This document shows, piece by piece, positions 37,609 to 50,049 of a DNA stretch of 64,000 nucleotides; within the stretch, counting starts at the first letter, position 1; the number at the start of each line of letters is the position of its first letter. The position numbers and the translations under genes are program-made. This DNA comes from Siphonodentalium dalli. Its lineage: Eukaryota; Mollusca; Scaphopoda; Gadilida; Siphonodentaliidae. A model generated the notes under the pieces. It had not been told where the DNA came from and did no database searches. It saw only the letters and a list, made by a program, of their open reading frames with translations. The stretch lies in the NCBI GenBank assembly GCA_032622095.1, contig CP136067.1, forward strand, positions 77,404,705 to 77,468,704, given 5' to 3'.

Positions 37609-38395
37609 GTGTAAACATATTTTATTGCATAATAATATCGCAACGGGATTGAGACACAAGTTTGACAACTTACAAATGGTCTCTCTCCCCACATAATTGT
37701 ATGACACACAAAATGAACATAAAATATAATCACACACAAACATTATAATTCATATGTACAACATCTTTTCACTTAATATAATGATATAATCGCGAGTGTG
37801 ACAATAACGGTGGATATTTCTCTTTATGGGGGGGGGGGGGGGGGGTTCGTCCTGTGGGTCGGTGGCTCAGACGAGTCTTCGCCTTCTATATATGTAGTGA
37901 TAATACAACAAGTTACATTTGCAGCGTAGGTTTGCACATCAAGGTGTTTAATAAAATTTGAACCGCGATGTCGAGGTTATGTATAATTGAACAGCCCTAA
38001 ATATGTTCCGGTTTTGTGTACTATTCAGGTTAGTATCTCCAAGGAGGAGTTTCTCGAGATTAATAGTTAGTACACCAATGGTAGCGAGTTGGTGAAACAA
38101 CAAACATCGTTGATCTGTGTAAAATGGACAAACAAAAAAATAATGATTTGCTTCTTCGGCCGGGTGACCACAACGACAGCTTGGGTTGTCCGATATGAAG
38201 TTAGAAAATTTGTCAGCGTTTAAATCGCTACAGTAATTTCGAAGTTTGCAATGAATGATGTTTATCGCGCGATTTCCGAAATTAAAATAGTCTGGTGGCG
38301 CAAGAACTGGATCAGTCGTTAGGTATTTTGTTTTAAAAATACTAATGGAAGATGATTCTTTTATTTTATTTCACAGGGTATTCCATTCCCGATGT
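37609..38395 (-). pseudogene. 5'-truncated LINE in the left arm of the foldback element
   Basis: On the minus strand the sequence encodes INIIHCKLRNYCSDLN, then C-R-C-G-H-P-A-E-E-A-N-H-Y-F-F-V-C-P-F-Y, the C-terminal zinc-knuckle region of a non-LTR retrotransposon ORF2. It is close to the copy at 29249-29850. The 3' end carries the same AATAAAATATGTTTA tail. The coding frame is broken downstream and includes a poly-G tract on the plus strand at 37828-37845. It is flanked by an unusually long direct repeat of 45 bp (37564-37608 and 38396-38440, two mismatches), which is arm sequence. Confidence 0.75.
37828..37845. repeat. Poly-G tract, 18 nt
   Basis: An uninterrupted run of G. Similar long G or C runs occur at 1442-1453, 44374-44390, 44616-44629, 44904-44919 (C), 56378-56389 and 57264-57279. 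Confidence 0.95.
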
Positions 38396-39479
38396 CAACC
38401 AAGAGAATTTAACAAGCTCGCTCGTCTCCGGCCGGTGTTATTAACCCCGCAAATGCCGATATTGGCTAAGAGAGCCCGGGGGAGCCCGGGTGTCTTCGTG
38501 TGTTTTCGGACAGTATATTTTGGTGATGCGTGGTAGTGCAATACCACCTGAGTGTGACTTCCAAATATTGACTCGTTGACGCGTCCACGGCCGTTGTTAT
38601 TAACCCCTCAAAATCCGGTAAAATACCATATAAACAAAAAGAGCCCGGATGGTCCGGGCGCCCCCATAGGCCCATGGACACTATATCTCGACGTTATAAC
38701 GTATCGGTATACCCCACGAGGTCAACCTAGACAATTTAACAAGCCCGACCGTCTCCGACCGGTGTTATTAACCCCGCAAATGCCGATATTGGCTAAACAA
38801 TCTGAATTATCGACAGATTTCGCCTCTATAAAAAAATATTACTGACGATGTGTTGATTTGTATTTCCCGCTGCGCATGAATAGTTACTCTATGGGTCACT
38901 ACCCCCATGTTTCAATTTTCACCGACCAGATTGCAACCATTTTGGTTATATTATTAATGATTTTATTTTATTAACTAGGATTTAAATTTCTGAAATTTTA
39001 TACTTCCATGGAATATTTAATTTGTAATGAACACAATCTTTATATAAATGGAAATTATGTATTAAATAATTAAATGAAATGAATAAGAAAAAGATCGTAG
39101 ACAAGGATTTTAAGTTAAGAATTTCGACTTGTGGGTATATTATTAATGATATATGAGGATTTATTTGTTAAAACTGTCATGGCGATTACTGCCCTTAGAC
39201 CCTTGTTATGATTGTTGTAATGTTACTAATATTATGCAATACGCCACGACCCTGGTTGTTAATTTATAAGAAGCACTCACAGTACAAAGCATAATACTAC
39301 ATACCATTGTACGCCATGAAAGTCTAAAGATATACCATTAATATTAATGCTACGGCCGTGCAATATTCTATACTCGTTGGCTGAAAAACTTAGAAAATCG
39401 CACTAACGTTGCACATAGATACTACCGCAATTTCATTTTGTCCCCTTATTGAGTGTCGGTGGAATTTGTCAAACGTCTG

Positions 39480-40900
39480 AACCATCCCTAAGCGAGCTCT
39501 CCGTTGTTGCTTTTATAGCAGAGCTGTCAAAATGTCACAATGCACTGTCACTGTCACCAAGTTGTGTATTAAAACATAGGAATTTTGTTATTTTTTGGTG
39601 ATATTGCGTTTTTTTTTATTTATTTATTGCTCTGCAATCCACGCGTTTCATTGATTTCCGTGACAGTGCATTGTGCAGTGCTAACTAATTATAGCTTTGC
39701 TATCCACGCGTTTCATTGATTTCTGTGACAGTTTTGTGGGCGATCTGTCAGTATACTGACATACATGTCCCTGCATTAAATATCCTAGTGTATAGTCATC
39801 CGGGGGTATTTTCCTATGTAACATGTGAATGCATGTAATGTTGGGCACTTAATCCTGATTAACTCATTGCGCATCTATTTGAAAAATTATAAAATTTAAC
39901 CGAATTTGCGCGTGGATAGTACCCACCACATCCACTCGTCAAATTTGTTCTATCTCGATTCACGATTTCTCTATTTTTTGTTTTCCTTTGTGAGATTTAG
40001 CCTCGACCCACACCGATGCAAGCTCTCTGTTAGACGGATTGCTTTTAAATCACGATAGTCAAACTTCCAGGATGTATCTATTGTATACCGATGTACCTGC
40101 TAGCGCATTTCACTCGCTCCTTCATTAGCCTGTTTGAATTTGACGTGGATATTGGAGAATTTCGAGTTTTGCCATATATCGATGGCATGCTGTGTTCATC
40201 TGCATGTAGTACCTATTACGCTATATAGCGTCGCCACTAGTAAACCCTTTGCTCTGAAAGTTAAGAAATCGTACCAGAGTTGGGCGTTGATACCCCCTAT
40301 CACACCCGCTCATCAGCAAAATTGTTTCTCCGTGTTTGATATTTTGAAGTATTTTTCAACTTTTGGTTTTTGTTGGAATTTGACGATTTGAACCCACCTG
40401 AACACGAGCTCTCCGTTGGTCAGGTTGCTTTGTTAGTAGAGCGGTCCAACTTTCGGATATTACCAGAAGTATATCGACGTACCTGCTCTTGCATTAGCTC
40501 GCTCCGTCATTAACCCGGTCGGATTTGGCGAGAAAAATAGGTTAGTGATACAGCACTTAAAAAAACTTATTTATATTATAAAGCCTCGCCACGAGTAAAC
40601 CTTCGACCTTAGCGTCAATTAAGCAGACATCAATAAGTTGCTCTTGGATACTATCTATCATATACACTACTCAGAAATTTGTTATCTCGATGTTTCATTT
40701 TTTAGACAATTCCCCCCCCCCTTTGATTTTTGTTGGAATTTACAAAAAGTCTGAACCCACCGAAGCTCGCTCGCTGTTGGGCAGGTTGCTGTTATAGTAC
40801 AGCTATCAAACTTCGGGGGCCTACCTGTGAGATACCAGCATACCCACATCTACATTAACCTTGCTCATCAATTAGCCCATTGGAATTGGCGCCAAAAATA
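39480..40900. repeat. Degenerate tandem repeat, unit about 360-375 bp
   Basis: Units start near 39490, 40022, 40403 and 40764 with GAGCTCTCCGTTG(G)TCAGGTTGCT-like words. These are followed by ATATCGACGTACCTGCTCTTGC and GCTCGCTCCGTCATTA variants and a run of GTTGGAATTTG. It is the main content of the interior of the 8.9-kb element besides the LINE. A further pair, CCACGCGTTTCATTGATTTC(C/T)GTGACAGT, lies at about 39641 and 39704. Confidence 0.65.
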
Positions 40901-40959
40901 GTTCATTTTCTTGTCAATGCTGTAGATTTTGTTTTGCTAAATCTGACGTTTACATCCGC

Positions 40960-41075
40960 CACCGGTCAGCCTGGTCTCACCACCCTCGGCCTGGTCTCAC
41001 CACCCCGACATGGTATCACCACCCGGCATGGTCTCGTCGTCTCCCGGGTATGGTCTCATCCTCTCCCATGCTCCT
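40960..41075. repeat. Short degenerate repeat of GGTCTCACCACC words
   Basis: The words CCTGGTCTCACCACCC, ATGGTATCACCACCC, ATGGTCTCGTCGTC and ATGGTCTCATCCTC follow each other at about 18-24 bp spacing. Confidence 0.8.
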
Positions 41076-42215
41076 TCATTACCCAAATTATTTAATTTTC
41101 GATGGTCTGTAACTTGGACATTTCTCAACCGATTTACAAAATTCTTTCAGGAGGATCATTATTACGTCCTATAGATACATGGTAGTAAAAATGGTTGAAA
41201 TCATCGCAAAAAACAAATTGTGAAAATTTCGCCCCCACCCTAACAAAAAAATGTAAGACCGACCCTGTCCAAAATAGTTTTGTGTAGTATATTGACAACG
41301 GCCAGCACTACCATAAAAACTAAATCCAGTTATCTTTCTTGCTATGTGAGAACAGGCGATCAGAAAGATTTCGAGGTTGACATATATATGGGAGATAACT
41401 CTGGAGAGGAAAGACGGACAAAGTTTTTGATGTGCTTACGATTCAGTGGATATCAAGATGTATCTATCGACCAAATTTCAGTGCTGTACTCCTTATATTT
41501 TCGGAGTTCTGAAAACACCAATTTTTCACATAAAGGGAGATAACTCTGCAAGTCAAGTGAGGACATGATTCTCAATAGGCATAAGCACTAGAGTTTGTAA
41601 ACATATATATACATACAAAGTTTTAGCTTTCTAACTATTGTATTGACTGAGCTATGCTCATTATAAAATTGCTAAGAAGAATAATAATAATAATAGAGAA
41701 AAATAAAAATCACAAAAACAATATACTTCCATGTAAAACATGGAAGTATAATAACTAATTCCCGTTTAAGACCGCCGGTAGATAAAAGCCAATTGCGTCA
41801 GCTTTTCTTTACTTAATTCTTTATTCTCATCACCTTATAATAATGGTATGGAGAAAACACATTTACAATATGTACATTATATACAATAGCATGTGGACTT
41901 CCGGTGAACAATTTTCATCACTATATATAAGTGCTATAACGTCAAATACATTCAATATAAACAAACATGCATCCGCAGATGTGTATAAATAATTTTACAT
42001 AATTATGTATATATATTCTTGTATACTGCCACGAGTCTATATATATTATCTTCAAATCATTTATCAATAAGTCCTTATGCTTGGGATCTTAATCGGTGAT
42101 TTGATTTGCACAAACGATAGTATCATAAAGAACCCTACTAATAGTAATTATAATATCAACAACAACAGCAGCAACAACAACTCTGAAATAAATCTAAGTT
42201 AACTTAAGTGCTTAT

Positions 42216-44214
42216 TCACTGACTGTCAGAAATTTTGCGGTTTACTAACTTGATGAAATCGCATAATTTGCGGAGACCCTTCGGATTTTGTTCATTCATG
42301 AGTTCGCTCATCACTATGGTGTTTGTTGGTCTTCCCGTGAGTTGGGATAACAAGCGATTCCGATGAATTTTTAGATCTGTGCAGCTAAAAAGATAGTGGA
42401 ATTCGTCTCCTACTTCCCCAGAGTCACACAATGGGCAAATCCGGTCACGGCGATCAGAGCCATTCCACCGCCATGTCTCGATTGGTAGTTTATGGTTACT
42501 CGTACGGAATTTACACAATAAACTTCTATTGGTGTGATTCAGGATGTCGAGATAACTTTCAAAGGATATACTGTGTTTAAATATTCGGTAAATTCTACCA
42601 CGACTGCTATTGTGGATATCTCTCTCCCATGTATCTCTGAATTCTGATATTAGACCGCATTTCACGTATGAGACTAATTGGTTAACGTCGGTTACACGTC
42701 CTGAGCACCAAATGTGTGGCTGATTAAAACCATCTAGTAACCCCTGTATTCGGTTTAGCCAGGGGAAACTGCTATCTTGAAAATTGGGGTCGTCAGATAT
42801 GGATTGTGCCAATGTCAGTAGAACTTTGGGAAATCGATCAGCGCCACTATTGACAACCTTGCACCAATATTTAACCATTCTGACTTTAATCATTATTTCA
42901 AGTGGTAGTTTTCCACTTTCACCATATATCATAAAATTTGGGGTCGACGGTCTCAGTCCAAGAATATGTTTTATGAATTTTCTTTGTACGCTCTCGAGTA
43001 TGTCATTATTATCGAACCCCCATACCTCACAGCCATAAAGAAGAATGGGTGTCACGTATGTATCAAATAGGTCGAGCTGATTACTGATGGATAAACAATG
43101 TTTCCGTGACTTACCTATAATGGAATACATGGCTCGCGTGGCCTTGTCCGTTAATATCTTTTTAGTTGGGTTGAATGAGCCAGATTTGCAGAAACTTATA
43201 CCTAGGTTAGTTAAACTGTTTGACAATATCAATCTTACTCCCTTTAAATATGAATTTCGTTTTCTTTGGGAGGCTACTTTTCGACAGATTCAGAATTTTA
43301 GTCTTATCAGTATTAACCGTCAACTTCCACTTGTTGCAATATTTTTCAAATTCATTTAATTGTTTTTGTAGTGCCTTTGGTGTCTCGGCCATGATTACAG
43401 TATCATCAGCGTATAATATTAAGAATATTTTCAGGTAACAGCCCAGTTTGTTCTCAATTTCACTGTTAACTTTACGTAAGCCGATCACATTTTGTTTGGA
43501 CAAGTAACATTCCATATCATTGTGGTATAACGAGAAGAGGAGATGTGATAGATTTACTCCTTGTCTAACACCAGATAAACATGGGAAATATTCATAACGG
43601 TTGCCATTTAACTGAACGCAAGACATAATGTGTTGGTACATATTTTGAACTATTTTCAAAAAAATTCCATTAATTCCAGATTTAATCAACTTATACCATA
43701 ATCCTTGCCTCCATACCATGTCAAATGCCTTTTTGAAATCGATGAAGGTGCATATGAGTTTCTTGTTTAGTTTCCTGCTAATCTCAGAAAGAAGGTGTAA
43801 TATGAAAATATTATCCACAGTGGAATGATCTTTTCTAAATCCCGCTTGGTTCTCGGAAATAGCACTATGTTCCTCGGTGTATATACTTAAACGGTTTGAC
43901 AAAATTTTTGTAAAGACTTTACCGAGACAACTGAGAATCGTGATTGGCCTGTAATTACTAGGATCAGTAGATTCGCCCTTGTTCTTGTATAAGGGAATAA
44001 TCGATCCCAGTACCCAATCTTCTGGTATTACACCAGAATCAAGAATTACATTAAAAAGCTTGTAATAAAGTTCCATCATCATTTCAGAAGTACATTTTAT
44101 ATACTCATTCATTATACCATCATGACCTGAGGATTTCCCATTTTTAAAGCTTTTAATGGCGTGGCTTATTTCTTCGCGGGTAATGCCTTTATTCAGGTCT
44201 GTGTATGGATTCAA
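42216..44214 (-). pseudogene. Non-LTR retrotransposon (LINE) reverse transcriptase, 5'-truncated, one frameshift
   Basis: Two overlapping frames on the minus strand make up most of a LINE ORF2. The first (44214 down to 43207, 335 residues) is the reverse transcriptase. It shows SSGHDGI (28-34), NYRPITIL (87-94), the motif A aspartates in FIDFKKAFD (157-165), GVRQG (215-219) and the catalytic YADD (268-271). The second (43232 down to 42216, 338 residues) continues with the C-terminal region and a C-P-L-C...H-Y-L-F-S-C knuckle, ending at a stop at 42216. A frameshift lies between 43207 and 43232. The endonuclease is missing: homology stops at about 44212, where an unrelated GTGGGTGGCGAATAAC repeat begins, and the first codon there is TTG rather than ATG. 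The RT resembles Jockey/CR1-superfamily enzymes; the clade is not resolved. It lies inside the 8.9-kb inverted-repeat element. Confidence 0.9.
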
Positions 44215-44680
44215 GTGGGTGGCGAATAACTCTTTTCTTAGAACTCGAAATTTCAGAGTCTATTATAAATTGGTGCGTTAGATTAGATTAGTCGATCCTT
44301 AAATAGTGAATTTTCAATTTCTAGAAGTGGATGTAGAGCTGCGAATAAACATATGTGATCTGAATTGTTTTTCGGGGGGGGGGGGGGGGGCGGCGAATAA
44401 CGTCCCCCTACATTTATATATTAACAATGTAGTTTCTCGTTTTAATGAATTATATTAGGCCTCATTGCATCGCAAGTGCTCATTCTCTTGGTTTAGAAGT
44501 ACATTTCGGACAAACTTCTGTGATCGGAATTTGAGGTGGGTGGCGAGTAAAATAACTTTCTAGAACTGGAATCGGAATTGCGAGAAATAAAAATAATCTG
44601 TGACCTGAATTGGTTGGGGGGGGGGGGGGTGACGAATAACTTTATTCATAAAACTTGAAAATCAGATGAGTTTCTTGTTT
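44215..44680. repeat. Degenerate repeat with GGCGAATAAC words and poly-G
   Basis: GTGGGTGGCGAATAAC, GGCGGCGAATAACGTCC, GTGGGTGGCGAGTAA and GGTGACGAATAACTT recur at about 44215, 44390, 44537 and 44629. The second and fourth are preceded by runs of G (17 and 14 nt). Confidence 0.7.
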
Positions 44681-46686
44681 TCGGAAGACAAAAATATTAT
44701 AACCATAATATGATATAATGTCGATTTGACACACTCTTTAACTCTCTCTATCGAGTTTCTTCCTGGCCGCTGAAATTTTGCTGCCCTGTATATATGACAC
44801 ACCTAATTCATTCCTCGATGAAACCATTAAATCAAAAATCTCCGCTACAAAACATTTTCCTTCGAGCGGCAAGAGTGTCTAAGTCTATTGTGCGTTCTAT
44901 TTACCCCCCCCCCCCCCCCAGCAATATTGACGACGTCTCGAAACTGTAAGCAAGACTATAGTCGTTTTTATTTACAAACATACAATTCTCCTAGTATGGC
45001 TATGAAATAAATTGAAATTGACTCATGTATTAATCCCTTAGGTGGTATGTCGCTACATAATAACGTCGAGATATAGTGTCCACAGGCCCATTGGGGCGCC
45101 CGACCTCTCCCGGGCTCTTATTGTTGATACGGTATTTCACCGGATTTTGAGGGGTTAATGACATCGGTCGTGGACGCGTCAGCGATTCAATATTTGGATG
45201 TCACACTCAGGTGTATTGCACTACCACAGTGCACATCACCAATATATACTGTCCGAAAACACACGAAGACGCCCGGGCTCCCCCGGCTCTCTTAGCCAAT
45301 ATCGGTATTTGCGGGGTTAATAACACCGACCGGAGACGATCGAGCTTGTTAAATTTTCTAGGTTGACCTCATGGAGTGCGCCGCTACGTTATAACGTCGA
45401 TATATAGTGTCCATGGGTCCATGGGGGCGCCCGGACGGTCCCGGGCGGCCCCGGGCTCTTTTTGTTTATATGGTATTTTACCGGTTTTTGAGGGTTAATA
45501 ACATCGGCCGTGGACGCGTCAACCAGTCAATATTTGGAAGTCACACTCAGGTGATATTGCACCACCACGTACCGCCAAAATATACTGTCCGAAAACACAC
45601 GAAGACACCCGGGATCATCCGGGCTCTCTTAGCCAATATCGACATTCGCGGGGTTAATAAAACCGGCCCGGAGACAAGCGATCGAGTAAAGTTTTCTAGG
45701 TTACCTTCGTGGGGTATGTCGCTATCTTATAACGTCGAGATATAGTGTCCACGTGTCCATGTGGGCGCCCGGGCGGTCACGGACTCTTTTTGGTATTGCA
45801 CCACCACGTATCACCAAAATATCCTGTCCGAAAACACACGAAGACACCCGGGATCACCCGGGATCATCCGGGCTATCTTAGCCAATATCGGCATTTTCGG
45901 GGTTAATAACACCGGCCGGAGACGAGCGAGCGAGTAAAATATTCTAGGTTGCCCTCAGGTGACATGTCGCTACCTTATAACGTCGAGATATAGTGTCCAC
46001 GGGTCCGCGGGGGCGCCCGGGCGGTCCCGGTGGTCCCCGGGCGGTAATTAGTCACACCCATTGTAGCTGATGTATACCACACTCTGGTTGTTTGGCTTCA
46101 GACAGGCTTGTATAAACCGTGAGCCTCTAGCTGGTTTGAGTTGGTTTATCGGGGGTTATCGCCGTTGGTGGATTTCACGGATATATCACTCCACGTAGAA
46201 ACTACCGATCCCCGGATACACGAATTAGATTACAAGTTTTTGTGCCGATTGTGAATCGACCAGGCTTCGCTATCACTGGACGGCTTTTTGGCCTAGTGAG
46301 CCATGCATGCATATTACCAAATGAGCCATTTGGGGTGGAACTCTATGGCAGCTCTACCATCGCAGGACAGCATACCATGGCAGGCTACTATATTAAAACT
46401 GTATTCAATCATATCCGGTGGCTTGCAATGTGTGCATAGTACAAGTTTCATATTTCAAGAGTTATCGTGACAATCGTGTGAAGGCAGTTGTGATGTTTAT
46501 GACTTGACTATAAAGGTCGAACTAATACATAATAATATACACATGGTATATTGTATATTCTCATCAAATTTGGTAACATGGTTTGATTCAAAATGGTTGA
46601 GTAAAACAAACCAAATTGAGTAAGAAATTGTTTTGTGGACGACACCACACCAGCCTATACCACCGGTATACAGACAAGTCACATTA

Positions 46687-46741
46687 CACCCCTATTATAT
46701 CATTAAAAAAGCCATTACATATTTCCTTATCTCTCACTAGT
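46687..46741. repeat. Dispersed repeat shared with the right edge of the window
   Basis: ACCCCTATTATATCATTAAAAAAGCC, ATTACATATTTCCTTATCTC and TCACTAGT match 63946-64000 (CCCCTATAATATCATTG, ATCCATTAGATATTTTCTTA, TCACTAGT) over about 55 bp. The identity of the repeat is unknown. Confidence 0.65.
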
Positions 46742-47113
46742 TACATATCACAAAATGACCGCGCGTCTTTACACTGGTTAATGCGGATTAGTACTACTTC
46801 GAAAAGCCGCGCATGACATCAACACCAGGCATTGCAAAATGATTGATTTGTACAATACAGTTAAATTATTGTTCAACTTCGTTGCACTAACGACTATAGA
46901 AACAAAAACAAAGAGGCAAATTGGGGGATTATATTTTCCGTCGCTAGCTTTTCCGTATGCTTTTTGCAGCTTCTTTTAAGGATTTTGGTTTGTTAAAAAG
47001 GCACAAAGCTCTAGTTTTTTGCATATGATATACACGATCTTTAACTCGTTATTTTGGGAAAAACGACGAGTTGTGAATCAAATTTATCAAACGAGTTTCA
47101 TGAAGAAGAAAAA

Positions 47114-47221
47114 GTTGGATATGGGAATTATCTCATTCGTGATGACAAAACAAATGAATGTTTTCACGAGTGGAAATTAATAATTTTTGTCATCACGAAT
47201 GAGATAATTACCATATTCAAC
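47114..47221. repeat. 37-bp inverted repeat, 34-nt loop
   Basis: The arms 47114-47150 and 47185-47221 are reverse complements with two mismatches (core ATTATCTCATTCGTGATGAC). It may be a small MITE core or a hairpin. No target duplication was found. Confidence 0.9.
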
Positions 47222-47395
47222 CAAAAGTGTAGATGTTCTGTTTATTATATGTTCAGCTTAGTTAGCCAATGGCTCAAACCGAAAGAAGAGTAAAAAGTGC
47301 AAATTTGTATACCCAAGCACAGTCATGGTAATAAATTTGTGCATATAAAACTAGTTCCATTTTTCAAACAGATTGGTTGAGGGATAAAGGGGATA

Positions 47396-47780
47396 GGATA
47401 GGATAATTTATTTTCAACATACACATGAATAATACAATGACAGTAACATATAATAATATAAATGCTGTATATAGTGTTGGGGGTTAGCCTAGCCCCATCG
47501 GGCTGTCTTCCTGCTACCCCCTAAAACAAGTATCACTATAATTATTTGCATAGATGGCTTGTATTTTTATCCACGCATACGTACAGACTGCATGTATTAT
47601 CGTGTATAAAACTAACTAGAAACTAGTTTTGGGGCATATCACAGACAAGTATTGGTGTGGTTGTGAGACAGTCCAGACGAATTGTAAGGTACCGCCGTCT
47701 TTAGTTAAGTAAGTAAGATAGGAATTATCTATATATATATATATCGCTGGAAAGGCTTTTTGTTTTTGTTTGTTGAGTGA
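47396..47780 (-). mobile_element. LINE 3' end inserted between 74-bp direct repeats
   Basis: The insert is bounded by a 74-bp direct repeat (47322-47395 and 47781-47854, near identical, containing CTAGTTCCATTTTTCAAACA). On the minus strand it ends GAAAATAAATTATCCTATCC, a polyadenylation signal followed by a short ATCCT-type tail. Upstream is GGGGCTAGGCTAACCCCCAA. This looks like the untranslated 3' end of a CR1-like retrotransposon. The strand and class are inferred from the tail only. Confidence 0.6.
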
Positions 47781-49805
47781 GTCATGGTAATAAGTGTGTG
47801 CATATAAAACTAGTTCCATTTTTCAAACAGATTGGTTGAGGGATAAAGGGGATAACATCATAATACGTTTAACAACAACAATTAATTGATCGCATATTAC
47901 CATTTTTTCAAGAAACCGAAGCACTTTTAATTTTAGCGCGGATGGATACGAGTGAGATATCGATATCTCACTAGACGGTTATTTGATACCTTAGCACATA
48001 ATACAATCTTATATCCCAACATAACAATCCTCAAAATCTACCACGAAAAAGCATGCCAAAGTGAGAGATCTTTGCTTCTGTATTCAATTGTTCGTTTAAA
48101 CCAATTGTTCGCAAATAAATGAGACAAACGCTCTTTAATCAAACCATGTCAGTGCCATACTTTAATAACCGCACTTAATTGTTTTACGCGGAAGACTTGA
48201 ACCGATATTTCCTCGGTATATGAAGTTTAGTATTTCACGCATTTATCGACATACATGCATTTTGATCACCGGAACCTGGCCTGAATGTGACATAGGCGAG
48301 TTTTACTATGTAATATGATCGTACGTGACATGCATTGGAGCAACCACACAATTTGCTGTGCTTCAATATCACAATAATCACAGGACGATAGTTATGCGTA
48401 TACAGTACCACTACTCATAACACTAAATGGATCTTTGTCGCCACATTTCGGTTTGTTGTGCATCCTGATTTACAACAATTTGTTTTGGGTACCCAATTTA
48501 CCTTTGCTGTTTTCAGCACACATTTCATACTATAATCTTGTATCCCGGCGATCACATGGCCCAGTGGAGACGACATGGCAAGTGCAATCTTTTCTTGACT
48601 CTGGCCCAGAAAGCCGAATGACGTTTACAGCGACGACATGAGCCGTGTCATGATATCTTCGCTGGATTTCTTTAAGCTAATCAACGAAATTGGTATAAAT
48701 GAAACTAATAGGACTAGGCCTAAATCATATGGGAACTCTTTGGAAGTTGTGAAGTAGCCAATTATATTTAATCTCGTTGGCCCATTGTTGATTCCGCGCT
48801 TTAACAATATCTACACAGATGCTAACCGGAAGTAACCTGATAAAATTGACGTCATTCACATGTCCGTATATAATGTATAGACAACCAAGTTACTATGTAT
48901 AACTTGGGGCTCCAAACCGCCAAGTATCTTCAATTTTCATATATATAAGAATGCGTTTCAGAACAATGTGACTTCTATTAAAAAGACATAGCGATGAACG
49001 ACCCACATAATTTCTCCGTTTTCTCGCCTTGCAAAATAACGTTCAATGTTCCTTATAATATATAATAACTCATATTAATCACGGTTTGTTGCGTCCATTA
49101 ACCTATTGACAACGTACCCATCACATATATCTCACCCGCTATTTACTTCAGCATTTTTCATGTTAGTCATTTGAGCGGCTCAGTCGCCACCAGGTGAAAG
49201 TGTGAGTAAACAGATCGATCAAATGAACAGTACCTCGTATATCAAACTGAGTTTGGGCGCTATATCATTACATCTTCCAACTTCAGTTACAGATCTAAGC
49301 CATAAAATAGACTCAGCTCGGCAGATCGCGCTGGATTAAGAAATTGAGAAACCACCTCAGGCTTCTGATTATTGATATTTGGAATAACGGTAGGTGATAT
49401 CTCGTTTCCACGGGTGCCACATGCACGCGCCAACTGGACGCTTTAATAGTTTTATCGACATATCTTAGTTGTAACTCAACTTAAGATAGATCACTAAATG
49501 CAACCTTTCCTCTTCTACGTATATACGCAGTGCATATATACTATATATATTTATCGTTCCAACACGGCACGTAACAAGAACAGTACTATTATGTAATCGA
49601 ATGAGTCTTCTGTGTTATAGGTGATGTTATAAATTTACGGGCTAAAATTAAATAAACGATCAAACTTCCTCAACGAATGAGCATCAGTACATCACTAGAA
49701 TAGCCTCATATATCATTGTTATATTATTATCATCTGTTGTATAGAAATTAGAACACGCGTGAATAATAGTTTTGATTGAGACAAATAGGTTGGGACATAT
49801 TTAAA

Positions 49806-50018
49806 CAACATATCCTCGGACAAATAGGTTCATATTGGACCAAACTATTCACAGTGGTTCATATTGGACCAAACTTTTCACAGAGGTTCATATTGGACTT
49901 ATAATATTTGATTCTGAAAAAAGTCCACAGTGGATTGTAACCGTTAGTGCGTTTTATGGCTGGGGCCACAATGAAAACACATTATTAAGAACGTACACCT
50001 GGTGAGTCGATTTATGTT

Positions 50019-50049
<31 letters not shown>

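Larger units (their letters stand above)
37130..46058. mobile_element. 8.9-kb inverted-repeat (foldback-like) DNA element
   Basis: The left end GGTGTGACTAATTACCGCCC (from 37131) is the exact reverse complement of the right end (to 46058). The flanks repeat (C)ATTGTAGC at 37121-37129 and 46059-46067, an 8-9 bp target duplication. Both arms carry the same ~340-400 bp units in opposite orientation: CACTATATCTCGACGTTATA, CCGGCCGGTGTTATTAACCC, GTGTGTTTTCGGACAGTATA and GATGATCCCGGGTGATCCCG. The left arm runs to about 38796 and the right arm begins at about 45040. No transposase was found inside. An 8-9 bp duplication and long, repeat-built terminal inverted repeats fit Mutator-like or FB-type elements, but the superfamily is inferred. 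Minus-strand frames over the arms (for example 37242-37739) are chance products. Confidence 0.85.

Noticed and set aside
37242-37739. 165-codon minus-strand frame
   Set aside because: It crosses the border between the repeat-built arm and the LINE fragment, so it cannot be an ancestral gene.
41280-41543. 87-codon plus-strand frame
   Set aside because: It has no domain match and contains the repeated word GGGAGATAACTCT, so it is likely repeat-derived.
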